From: DASTYU01 sp035764655
GTDB taxonomy: Bacteria; Chloroflexota; Limnocylindria; Limnocylindrales; CSP1-4
NCBI GenBank assembly: GCA_035764655.1
Contig: DASTYU010000043.1
Span: 1-64,000 of the forward strand
DNA: 64,000 nt
Direction: 5' to 3'
Every line of letters begins with the position of its first letter. Positions within the stretch are counted from its first letter, which is position 1. This document shows positions 50,325 to 57,597 of this stretch, piece by piece. The notes under the pieces were generated by a model, which worked only from the letters and a program-made list of their open reading frames with translations, was not told the origin of the DNA and did no database searches. Made by a program: the position numbers and the translations under genes.

Positions 50325-51251
50325 TCAGGCGCCGTCCGAGCCCGGTCCGCCGGCCAGCGACTCCGCGCCGGGCAGCGATTCGCCGCCGTCAGTCGGCGCG
50401 TTCGGGTCGCGTGACAGGACGACCCGTTGCGGCCGCGGGATCTCGATGCCGTTCTCGTGGAACGCCGCCAGGAGCCGCTTGCGCAGCTCGCCGGCCGTGG
50501 CCCACTGCTCCCCGGCCCGAACCGAGCCGAGCAGCTTGAGCGTGATACCGAATTCCCCGAGCGCCTCGACCCGCTCCACCCGCGGTCGCTCGAGGATGCG
50601 CCGCTTCCAGACTGGATCGTCGGCCATCTCCCGGCCGACCCGGTCGACCACGTCGATCGCCTTGTCGACGTCAGTGCCATAGGCGACGGTCACGTCCTGG
50701 TTGATGCGCGCCCAGACACGGGTCAGGTTGGAGGCGACCTTGATCTCGCCGTTGGGCACGGTGTGCACGATGCCGTCGAGATCGCGCAGCGTCGTGCGCC
50801 GCAGGCTGAAGTCCTCGACCGTGCCCGCGACGCCGGCGATGCGTACGACGTCACCCTTGGCGAATTGGTTCTCGATGAGAATCAGGGCACCGTTGAGGTA
50901 GTCGCGCACGAACGCCTGGGCGCCGAAGCCGACCGCGATGCCGACGACGCCGAGGCCGGCGATCGCCGGCCCGATGTCGAGGCCGAGCTCGCCGAGCACC
51001 ATCAGCGCGGCAATGATCACGATGAACGCCTGGATGACATGCGTCCCGAGACCGTCCAGCGTGTCCATGCGCTTGCGCAACTCGACCGCGCTGAGCTCCT
51101 GGGCGGTGCCCTCGGTCGCCTCGCGATCGATCAGCGCCTTGACGATCCCGTGGACGAAGATGCGTGCCAGCCAGGCGACGATCAGCGCGCCGACGATGAT
51201 GGTCCCGACGGCCAGGATCTGGCTGCCCGGTGGATCGGCGAAGAACTCCAT
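50325..51251 (-). CDS. MscS family mechanosensitive channel
   Basis: A 308-residue membrane channel. The N-terminal helices span about residues 11-35 and 70-105, and the pore-forming helix region is AGLGVVGIAVGFGAQAFVRDYLNGALILIENQFAKGD, in which AVGFGAQ and the following Lys-Gly-Asp are MscS hallmarks. The soluble beta domain (DVVRIAGVAGTVEDFSLRRT) and the cytoplasmic vestibule follow. Such channels open under membrane tension to release solutes. A TAGAGT element ends 6 bases before the ATG, with no Shine-Dalgarno. Confidence 0.93.
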   Translation of the reverse strand: MEFFADPPGSQILAVGTIIVGALIVAWLARIFVHGIVKALIDREATEGTAQELSAVELRKRMDTLDGLGTHVIQAFIVIIAALMVLGELGLDIGPAIAGLGVVGIAVGFGAQAFVRDYLNGALILIENQFAKGDVVRIAGVAGTVEDFSLRRTTLRDLDGIVHTVPNGEIKVASNLTRVWARINQDVTVAYGTDVDKAIDVVDRVGREMADDPVWKRRILERPRVERVEALGEFGITLKLLGSVRAGEQWATAGELRKRLLAAFHENGIEIPRPQRVVLSRDPNAPTDGGESLPGAESLAGGPGSDGA

Positions 51252-51257
51252 CGGCCT

Positions 51258-51263
51258 ACTCTA
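51258..51263 (-). promoter_or_regulatory. -10 element of the MscS gene (leaderless)
   Basis: TAGAGT on the minus strand ends 6 bases before the ATG at 51251, with no Shine-Dalgarno between. Confidence 0.45.
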
Positions 51264-51333
51264 GCCGGGTCGAGATCGCCGGTCGCGAGGGCCCCCAGAT
51301 CGACGATTGACGACGAGCTGGCCGAGGGGGAAT

Positions 51334-51663
51334 ATGCACATCCTGTCGCAGTGGAGGACGCCATCGGTGCCGGTGCAGCTGCAGCCCTTCCCAGCACGGG
51401 ACGAGGAGTTCGTGCGGAACGTCACCGACGCGTTCGCGTCGGTCTCGGCCGAGGTTTCCGACGACGAGGAGCTGCGCGCGATGGTGGAGCGACGCCTGCG
51501 CGCGACCTATCCCAATGCGGTCGTCCGGATGCAGGATGAGCTCGCCCGCCTCGGCGGCGGGGCCGGCACGATGTACGCCTATCGCGACGGCCATGTGGGC
51601 GTCGAGGAGGACGGCTTCGCATTCGAGGCCCCGGGCACCGTCATGGAGGCGGGCAGCAGCTGA
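51334..51663 (+). CDS. Small hypothetical protein
   Basis: About 109 residues, soluble, with a helical N-terminal half rich in Asp/Glu/Arg (ARDEEFVRNVTDAFASV, ELRAMVERRLRATYP) and a Gly-rich C-terminal part. The start is uncertain. ATG 51334 has GAGGGGGA upstream. GTG 51367 has GGAGG 10 bases upstream and would fit a promoter TTGACG, 17 bases, GAATAT that ends near the ATG. It lies alone between the divergent MscS gene and the convergent IclR gene. No family is recognised. Confidence 0.55.
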   Translation: MHILSQWRTPSVPVQLQPFPARDEEFVRNVTDAFASVSAEVSDDEELRAMVERRLRATYPNAVVRMQDELARLGGGAGTMYAYRDGHVGVEEDGFAFEAPGTVMEAGSS

Positions 51664-51697
51664 CCCTCGCGCGAGGCGTGCGAACCCGACCCCGCCG

Positions 51698-52468
51698 TCA
51701 GGCGGCCGCGCCGCCAAGCCGGACCGAGATCGCGGCGGCCGCCTCGCGAGCCTGCGCCGCGAGCTCCGGGATGCGCCGTGGCGTGAGACGGAATGCCGGG
51801 CCCCAGATGTCGACGGCCGCGATGACGTGGCCGCGCGCATCGTGGACCGGGGCCGCGACCGCGTTGAGCCCGAGCTCGTACTCGCCGATGGCCGTGGCGT
51901 AGCCGCGCCGCCGGATCCGGGCAAGCTCCTCGAGGAGCGGCTCGAGCTCGACGATCGTGCGCTCGGTGAACGTCACCCGGCCACGTCGCACGATGCGCAG
52001 CACCTCGCGCTCGGCCAGCGCGGCCATCAACACCTTGCCGGATGCCACGCAGTGGAGCGGTACGCTGCGCCCGGTCCAGTCGCCCACCGCGATCAGGTTC
52101 GGGCCGTCGGCCTGGGCAACGGTCAGCAGCGAATCGCCGTTGACCACGCCCAACCCGGTCGTCTCGTGGGTCAGGCGGGCGAGCCGTTCCAGCTCCGGCA
52201 TGGCGATGCCGCGCAGGTCCAGCGTGCGCTCCGCGCGCTCGGCGAGGCGGATGACGACCAGCCCCAGCCGGTACTTGCCGGTCTCGTCGTCCTGCTCGAC
52301 CAGGCCGCGCTTCTGGAGCGTGGCCAACAGGCGCGACGCCGTGGACTTGTGCAGGCCGAGCCGGCGCGCCAGCTCCGTGACGCCGGCCTCGCCGGCACTC
52401 TCGCCAAGGGCCAGCAGCAGGGCTGCCGCCCGATCGACCGAGCGGACGGCGTTCCCGTCCATCGCCAT
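51698..52468 (-). CDS. IclR family transcriptional regulator
   Basis: A 256-residue regulator. The N-terminal winged helix (about 8-70) contains LARRLGLHKSTASRLLATLQKRGLVEQ, and the C-terminal GAF-like effector domain (about 80-250) has LTHETTGLGVVNG, HCVASGKVLMA and the terminal VIAAVDIWGPAFRL. IclR proteins usually repress a neighbouring catabolic gene until a metabolite binds. ATG 52468 has GGAGG 9 bases upstream. It follows the class III aminotransferase by 23 bases, so it probably controls its own operon through the palindrome upstream. Confidence 0.92.
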   Translation of the reverse strand: MAMDGNAVRSVDRAAALLLALGESAGEAGVTELARRLGLHKSTASRLLATLQKRGLVEQDDETGKYRLGLVVIRLAERAERTLDLRGIAMPELERLARLTHETTGLGVVNGDSLLTVAQADGPNLIAVGDWTGRSVPLHCVASGKVLMAALAEREVLRIVRRGRVTFTERTIVELEPLLEELARIRRRGYATAIGEYELGLNAVAAPVHDARGHVIAAVDIWGPAFRLTPRRIPELAAQAREAAAAISVRLGGAAA

Positions 52469-52491
52469 CGCCACGCGCCTCCTCCTTTCGC

Positions 52492-53892
52492 TCAGCCGGC
52501 GGTGGGGTGGGACATCGCCCCGTGCCCATCCGACGACGGCCGCCCCTGCGCGCGGGCCGCGAGCGCTTCCCCGAGCGCCCCCTGGAACGCGGTCACCACG
52601 CGGTCGACGATGTCTCCCTGGGCGTGCGCCTCGCACACGAACCACGGTTCGCGGCTGTCCGGCTCGGGCATCGCACCGCGCGGCTGCATCGCGATCGCGA
52701 TCGCGTCGTACAGCTCGTGGTCGGTGTCGGCCCAGTCGCGGTATTCGGTGGCGACCCTGTCGGTGAACATGATCCCGAACATCGACGGGTGGCCCGTGAA
52801 GTGGTACGGCAGGCCGGTCGGATTGAGCACCTCGCGCAAGCCGTCCTGGATGCGCAGGCCGGTCGCCCGCACGGTCTCGAGCGCATCGGTGTCGCGGATG
52901 ATCTCGAGCGTCTTCACCGCGGCCGCCGCGGCGACCCGGTTGCCCGCGTACGTGCCACCGTGGCTGACCTTGTCCGGGAGCACGCTCATGACCTCGGCCC
53001 GACCCCCGAAGGCGGCGGCGGGATAGCCGTTGCCCATCGCCTTGGCGTACGTCCCGAGATCCGGCGTGATGCCGAAGTACTCGGCCGCGCCACCCTTGGC
53101 GAAGCGGAAACCCGTCTTCACCTCGTCGAAGATCAGCAGGATCCCGAACTCCTCGGTGAGCGCCCGCATCGCCTGGTGGAAGCCGGGCTCCGGCATGATC
53201 CCCTGCGCGTTGCCGAGGACCGGTTCGACGATGATCGCTGCGATGTCATCGCCTTCCCGCTCGAACAGCCGGCGCAGGAACTCGATGTTGTTGTAGCGGG
53301 CCGGGATGATCGTCTCGGCGACCTGCTCTGGGATCCCGCGTCCCCACGTGAGGCGGACCGGGTTGTCGGCGTCGCCGAGCTCGCTCATGTCGTCCGGACC
53401 CACGCTGATCAGCGCGTAGTCGTGCACGCCGTGGTACTGGCCCTCGAACTTCACGATCTTGTTGCGGCCGGTGTACGCGCGCGCCACGCGCATCGCGTGC
53501 ATCGTCGCCTCCGTGCCCGACACCGTCATGCGTGCCTGGTCGACCCAGCCGGTCAGCTCGCAGATCAGCTCGATCGCGCGCACCTCGTCTTCCGAGGTCA
53601 GCGAGAACGACACGCCCTTGCGCATGCGCTCGTTCACGTAGTCGTCGACGCGCGGGTCGCCATGGCCGAGGATCACGGGGCCGTAGCCCATGCGCAGGTC
53701 GATGAACTCGTTCCCGTCGGCGTCCCACACGAAGCCGCCTTGGCCGCGGTCGACGTAGATGGTGTCCTCGCCCCACGCCCGGAAGTTCGAATCCGTGCCG
53801 CCCGGCATCACCCGCAGCGCGCGCCGGTACATCTCGAGCTGGCGGGCTCGGTTCAGCGCAGGGGCGGTGGAAAGGGCGGGCTCGGTGGTCAT
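52492..53892 (-). CDS. Class III aminotransferase, glutamate-1-semialdehyde aminomutase-like
   Basis: A 466-residue pyridoxal-phosphate enzyme. The cofactor Lys is in AKAMGNGYPAAAFGG, the Asp that contacts the ring nitrogen is in LLIFDEVKTGFRF, and the phosphate-binding strand is MTVSGTEATMHAMRVARAYTGR. NFRAWGEDTIYVD and RMGYGPVILGH match the GSA-aminomutase-like subgroup. No other heme genes are near, and many members of this subgroup act on other omega-amino substrates, so HemL is not proven. ATG 53892 has GGAGGAG upstream. Linkage to an IclR regulator suggests a catabolic role. Confidence 0.88.
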   Translation of the reverse strand: MTTEPALSTAPALNRARQLEMYRRALRVMPGGTDSNFRAWGEDTIYVDRGQGGFVWDADGNEFIDLRMGYGPVILGHGDPRVDDYVNERMRKGVSFSLTSEDEVRAIELICELTGWVDQARMTVSGTEATMHAMRVARAYTGRNKIVKFEGQYHGVHDYALISVGPDDMSELGDADNPVRLTWGRGIPEQVAETIIPARYNNIEFLRRLFEREGDDIAAIIVEPVLGNAQGIMPEPGFHQAMRALTEEFGILLIFDEVKTGFRFAKGGAAEYFGITPDLGTYAKAMGNGYPAAAFGGRAEVMSVLPDKVSHGGTYAGNRVAAAAAVKTLEIIRDTDALETVRATGLRIQDGLREVLNPTGLPYHFTGHPSMFGIMFTDRVATEYRDWADTDHELYDAIAIAMQPRGAMPEPDSREPWFVCEAHAQGDIVDRVVTAFQGALGEALAARAQGRPSSDGHGAMSHPTAG

Positions 53893-53941
53893 GACTCCTC
53901 CGTGGAGCGGCGCGCCGCGGGACGCGGCCGTGGTTCGGTGC

Positions 53942-53959
53942 GTGGGACGGCAGTCCCAC
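53942..53959 (-). promoter_or_regulatory. Palindromic operator for the aminotransferase-IclR operon
   Basis: GTGGGACGGCAGTCCCAC is a perfect 7+7 palindrome with a 4-base centre. A nearby half-site GGGAC lies at 53964-53968. It is just downstream of the predicted transcription start and about 50 bases upstream of the aminotransferase ATG, the expected place for a repressor. The IclR protein encoded in the operon is the likely binder. Confidence 0.6.
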
Positions 53960-53980
53960 AGAGCGGGACATGCGGTCGCC

Positions 53981-54010
53981 ATCGTGCCATACGCCCATTC
54001 GCGCCGTCAA
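53981..54010 (-). promoter_or_regulatory. Promoter of the aminotransferase-IclR operon
   Basis: On the minus strand TTGACG (54010-54005) is followed 18 bases later by CACGAT (53986-53981). The operator palindrome begins about 20 bases downstream. Confidence 0.5.
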
Positions 54011-54104
54011 CGCGAATATCGCAAGCACGTCAGCGCGGGGCTGCGAATTCCGCGACCTCGGGAGCCACTGCCGCGGAGATACGTCGATTACGGATGAAGC
54101 GTTG

Positions 54105-54132
54105 CTGGGCACCGGGCGCGGCCGGTGCCCAG
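54105..54132 (-). terminator. Hairpin after the DUF839 gene
   Basis: CTGGGCACCGG (54105-54115) pairs perfectly with CCGGTGCCCAG (54122-54132) around 6 bases, starting about 10 bases after the DUF839 stop on the minus strand. No T-run follows, so it is only a probable terminator. Confidence 0.6.
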
Positions 54133-54142
54133 GCTTCGAAGA

Positions 54143-55747
54143 TCAGGCGCCCGGAATCTTCACCCGGAGCAGCTGGCCTCCCTCACGCTCGAACGTGACC
54201 GCCCGGTCGCCGAGGGTGCCGTCCTCTCGTTCCAGGATGAGCGAACCGGCCTGCACATCGATCAGGAACCAGCCAGGCCCCCAGATCGATGACGCGTCGA
54301 CGATGCCGCTGGACTCCCAGGCGCCCCGGTTGGCCGCGGCGGATGGGTCGATGTCGTAGCCCGGCGTCTCGTCGAGCGACTGGTCGACTTCGATGACCGC
54401 ATCCAGATCGCCCGACGACAGGTCGTATTTCCAGACGCGGGCGCCGACGCCGTCGGGGTTCGACAGCGCGAACTGATTGTGGCTGCCCGGATCCTCCTGG
54501 ATGAGCAGGCTGTCAGCGGTCGTTTCGAGGTTGTCCGGCTGGTGCATCGCGAGCGGGTTGCCCGGGCCCAGTGGATCGGCGTCGATCAGGACGCTGAGGC
54601 TGTCGACCTGCGTCGGGTCGGCGTCGTCGAGGATCATCCGGAAGATGCGGCCGTTCGGATACGGCCCCATCGTGCCCGACGGGCCCCGCTGCAGGCGACC
54701 CGTCGCCGGATCGGCAATCGCCCTGGGCTCTCCGGTGTCGGCGAAGTAGACGACGTGCGGGTCGGACCGGTCGTACGCAAGGTCCTCGATCCTGATGAAC
54801 TGGAAGACGTTGTTCGCGTTGGACCAGGCCTCGAGGGCATTCTGGTCGCCGACCGCCACGTTCCGTGGCACGGGAATGAACTCGCCGGAGATGTCGTCGC
54901 CCAGGGCAAGGTCGCCGTAATCGTTGTAGCCCGCTTCGCCGACGAACGCCCACAGCTCGCCTTCGCCGTTCCAGACGGCATCGGTGTCGGCGGCAATGTA
55001 GCTGTAGAGCTGCGACGAGGGCGCCGTGAAGGTGTCGTCCCCCGAGAGCACGACAAGATCGTCATAGCCCGCGATGGGCACGCTGTTCTCGTGGTTGTGG
55101 CGACCCATCCCGTAGATCGTGCGGTACTCCCCGCTGGTGATGTCGAGGGCGACGACGACGCCTGCCTGCTCGGGCTGCGAGCCGTCGGGGTTCGGGACCG
55201 GCCAGGCGAGACCCTGGCGGTTGACGATGTCGGTGGCCTCTTCATTCGCGAACAGGATCGGGCGGTCGAAGCCGTGCTCCTCGGTGGCGAGGAAATTCGA
55301 GCAGAAGCGCTGGTAGTTGGCGTCGCTCGGGATGGCGTCGGACGCTTCGACCACTCCGACGGAATTCTGGTTCAGCGTGAGGAGATCGACGTGCGAGTTC
55401 GTGAAATCGGTCAGCGTGCCGGGGAATGGCACGAGCGACGTCTCGTGGTTCACGAACAGGTCCACGGTGCCCTTGCCGTGGCGGACGAGGCTGATGCCGT
55501 CGGGGATCGAATCGAACATGAACCCGCCGTCGAGCTCATCGCCGACGGAGATGATCGGATCGATCACGACTCCGTCGGGCGCGTCGTTTCCCTCCATGAG
55601 CATCGCGTCGATCGAGGTACGGAACCCGGCCTTGCCCTTGCCGCCCGGCGCAGCGGCAGCCGATGCTGCGAGCGCGGCGGTAAGGGTCATTGCCGTCAGG
55701 AGCGCAAGGGCTCGGCGAGCGCGCACACGGGCACGGGAGTTGCGCAT
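54143..55747 (-). CDS. Secreted DUF839 (PhoX-like) protein
   Basis: A 534-residue protein with a signal peptide (ALALLTAMTLTAALAASAAAA). The body matches DUF839, the family of the calcium-dependent alkaline phosphatase PhoX, a beta-propeller: VDLFVNHETSL, CSNFLATEEHGF, LFANEEATD, MGRHNHENSV, LSGDDTFTAPSSQLYSYIA and YFADTGEP (all metal-rich Asp/Glu/His segments), though PhoX itself is usually larger and Tat-exported. Many DUF839 proteins have no shown phosphatase activity. ATG 55747 has GGAGG upstream. It probably acts outside the cell. Confidence 0.88.
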   Translation of the reverse strand: MRNSRARVRARRALALLTAMTLTAALAASAAAAPGGKGKAGFRTSIDAMLMEGNDAPDGVVIDPIISVGDELDGGFMFDSIPDGISLVRHGKGTVDLFVNHETSLVPFPGTLTDFTNSHVDLLTLNQNSVGVVEASDAIPSDANYQRFCSNFLATEEHGFDRPILFANEEATDIVNRQGLAWPVPNPDGSQPEQAGVVVALDITSGEYRTIYGMGRHNHENSVPIAGYDDLVVLSGDDTFTAPSSQLYSYIAADTDAVWNGEGELWAFVGEAGYNDYGDLALGDDISGEFIPVPRNVAVGDQNALEAWSNANNVFQFIRIEDLAYDRSDPHVVYFADTGEPRAIADPATGRLQRGPSGTMGPYPNGRIFRMILDDADPTQVDSLSVLIDADPLGPGNPLAMHQPDNLETTADSLLIQEDPGSHNQFALSNPDGVGARVWKYDLSSGDLDAVIEVDQSLDETPGYDIDPSAAANRGAWESSGIVDASSIWGPGWFLIDVQAGSLILEREDGTLGDRAVTFEREGGQLLRVKIPGA

Positions 55748-55833
55748 CGCGTATTCCTCCATTCGCGCAGCTTCAACTCTGGGCTGGCTATCGTGACCGG
55801 CTCCGCGGCGGCACGCAACTGCCAAACGGCACG

Positions 55834-57519
55834 TCAGGCCGGCGCAGCCACCCAGGCCGGCAACTCGCGCGACAGTGTCGCCAGCGGCAGCGAGCCGTGG
55901 CCGAGCACCGCGTCGTGGAAGGTTCGGACATCGAAGTCCTTGCCGTCCCGCGCGCTCAGCTCGGAGCGGAGCCGTTCGATCTCGCGCTGACCGATCTTGT
56001 AGGTGAGCGCCTGGCCTGGCCAGCAGATGTAGCGGTCGGTCTCGATCACCGCGTCGGTCTCGGACAGTCCGATCTTCTGGAGCAGGTCGATCGAGCGCTG
56101 GCGCGGCCAGCGCAGGGCGTGGATGCCGGTGTCGACGACCAGCCGCGCGGCGCGCCACGCCTGCGCGTCGAGCATGCCGAACCGCTCGCCCTCGCTCCGG
56201 AAGAGGCCCATCTCGTCGGCCAGCCGCTCGCTGTACAGGCCCCAGCCCTCGACGTACGCCGCGCCGACCATCCGGGCGCCGAGCCGGCGGAACGTGTTGA
56301 GGTCCGGGTTCTCCATCTCCAAGGTGATCTGGAAGTGGTGGCCGGGTACGGCCTCGTGATAGGTGGTGGTCGCGAGCTTCGTGTACTTGCGGCTCGGCAG
56401 GTCGTAGCCGTTGGCGTAGTAGATGCCCTGACGGCTGCCGTCGGTCGTCGGCGGGTAGTAGTAGGCGAAGGGCGCGTCCCGCTCCTTGAACTCCTCGACC
56501 GGCCGCACGCCCACGCCTGCCCGCGGAAGGCGGCCGAAGTAGCGCGGCGCCGCCGCGAGTCCACGCTCGATGTCCTCGTTGGCGCGCGCGACGAGCTCAT
56601 CCTTCGTCCGCGGGGTGTTCTCGGGGTCGGCCTCGATCGAGCGGCGGTAGGCGTCGATGTCGTCGCCGAACCCGGCCCGGCGCGAGATCCTGCGCCGCTC
56701 CTCATCGATCGCGTCGAGCTCCTCGAGCCCGATCCGGTGCACGGCCTCGGGATCCAGCTCGAGCGTGGTCCATGAGCGGATCGCCGTGCGGTACAGCGCC
56801 TCACCGTTCGGCGCCGACCAGAGCCCGGGTTCCTCGCGGGTGTGCGGCAGGTAGTCGGTCCGCAGGACGTCCAGGTACGCCTGATCGGCCGGGTAGGCGA
56901 TATCGCGAATCGCGTCGCGGATGCGCTCGCGGTCCGCGTCCGATTCGACCTTGATCATCGACGGCACGATCGCCGCGTCGATGGGCACCTCGAGCATCCG
57001 CTCGATCTGCGCGATGGTGCGCTCGGCCACGATTCGTGGTGCGGTCAGGCCGGACGCGATGCCCTCCCGGAGGATGCCCGTGTTGGCGGCCATGTAGTCC
57101 CGGTAGGCGTGAATGCGCGCGAGGAACGCGTCGAGCCGGGCCGGCGTATCCGCCGTCTGGAACGAGGTGAGCTGGGGCAGCGTCTGCTGCGGGCCGCTCA
57201 TCTGGTCGACGACGCGGAGCTGGTGGATCCGCTGGTCGTCCTCTTCGATGCCCAGCTCGGCGACGACACGCAGCATGTCCCGCGTGATCCGATCCTCGGT
57301 CGCGAGGCCGTCGACGGGGATGGCGTCCACCTCGGCCAGGGTGCGCTCCATCAGCCGCCGGGTGGCGGCGCGGCCCTCGGGGCCTGGGTCGTCCAGGCGG
57401 TCGGCATAGCGTTCGTCGCCGTAGACCGTCGCGGTCACGGGGTTCAGCTCGAGGATCGCTTCCCAGAAGCGCTCGGACAGCTCGTCGACTGCCGAGGCGT
57501 GTCGGTTGTCGTTGGTCAC
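55834..57519 (-). CDS. DUF885 family protein, metallopeptidase-like
   Basis: A 561-residue, mostly helical DUF885 protein. It carries the family's zinc-peptidase-like motif TYHEAVPGHHFQ (HExxPGHH), preceded by QGIYYANGYDL and followed by YVEGWGLYSERLADEMG. These proteins resemble M32/M3-type peptidases and often carry signal peptides, but this one has none, so it is likely cytoplasmic. GTG 57519 has CAGGAG 9 bases upstream. A TACGCT element at 57575-57570 gives a leader of about 45 bases. Substrate unknown. Confidence 0.9.
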   Translation of the reverse strand: MTNDNRHASAVDELSERFWEAILELNPVTATVYGDERYADRLDDPGPEGRAATRRLMERTLAEVDAIPVDGLATEDRITRDMLRVVAELGIEEDDQRIHQLRVVDQMSGPQQTLPQLTSFQTADTPARLDAFLARIHAYRDYMAANTGILREGIASGLTAPRIVAERTIAQIERMLEVPIDAAIVPSMIKVESDADRERIRDAIRDIAYPADQAYLDVLRTDYLPHTREEPGLWSAPNGEALYRTAIRSWTTLELDPEAVHRIGLEELDAIDEERRRISRRAGFGDDIDAYRRSIEADPENTPRTKDELVARANEDIERGLAAAPRYFGRLPRAGVGVRPVEEFKERDAPFAYYYPPTTDGSRQGIYYANGYDLPSRKYTKLATTTYHEAVPGHHFQITLEMENPDLNTFRRLGARMVGAAYVEGWGLYSERLADEMGLFRSEGERFGMLDAQAWRAARLVVDTGIHALRWPRQRSIDLLQKIGLSETDAVIETDRYICWPGQALTYKIGQREIERLRSELSARDGKDFDVRTFHDAVLGHGSLPLATLSRELPAWVAAPA

Positions 57520-57597
57520 GGAGTGGGCTCCTGCGTGCGCGGGGCAGTGCGCTCGTTGTTGGGGCGCCTAGCGTAGCGGAGCGCCCGGTGTCCCGCG

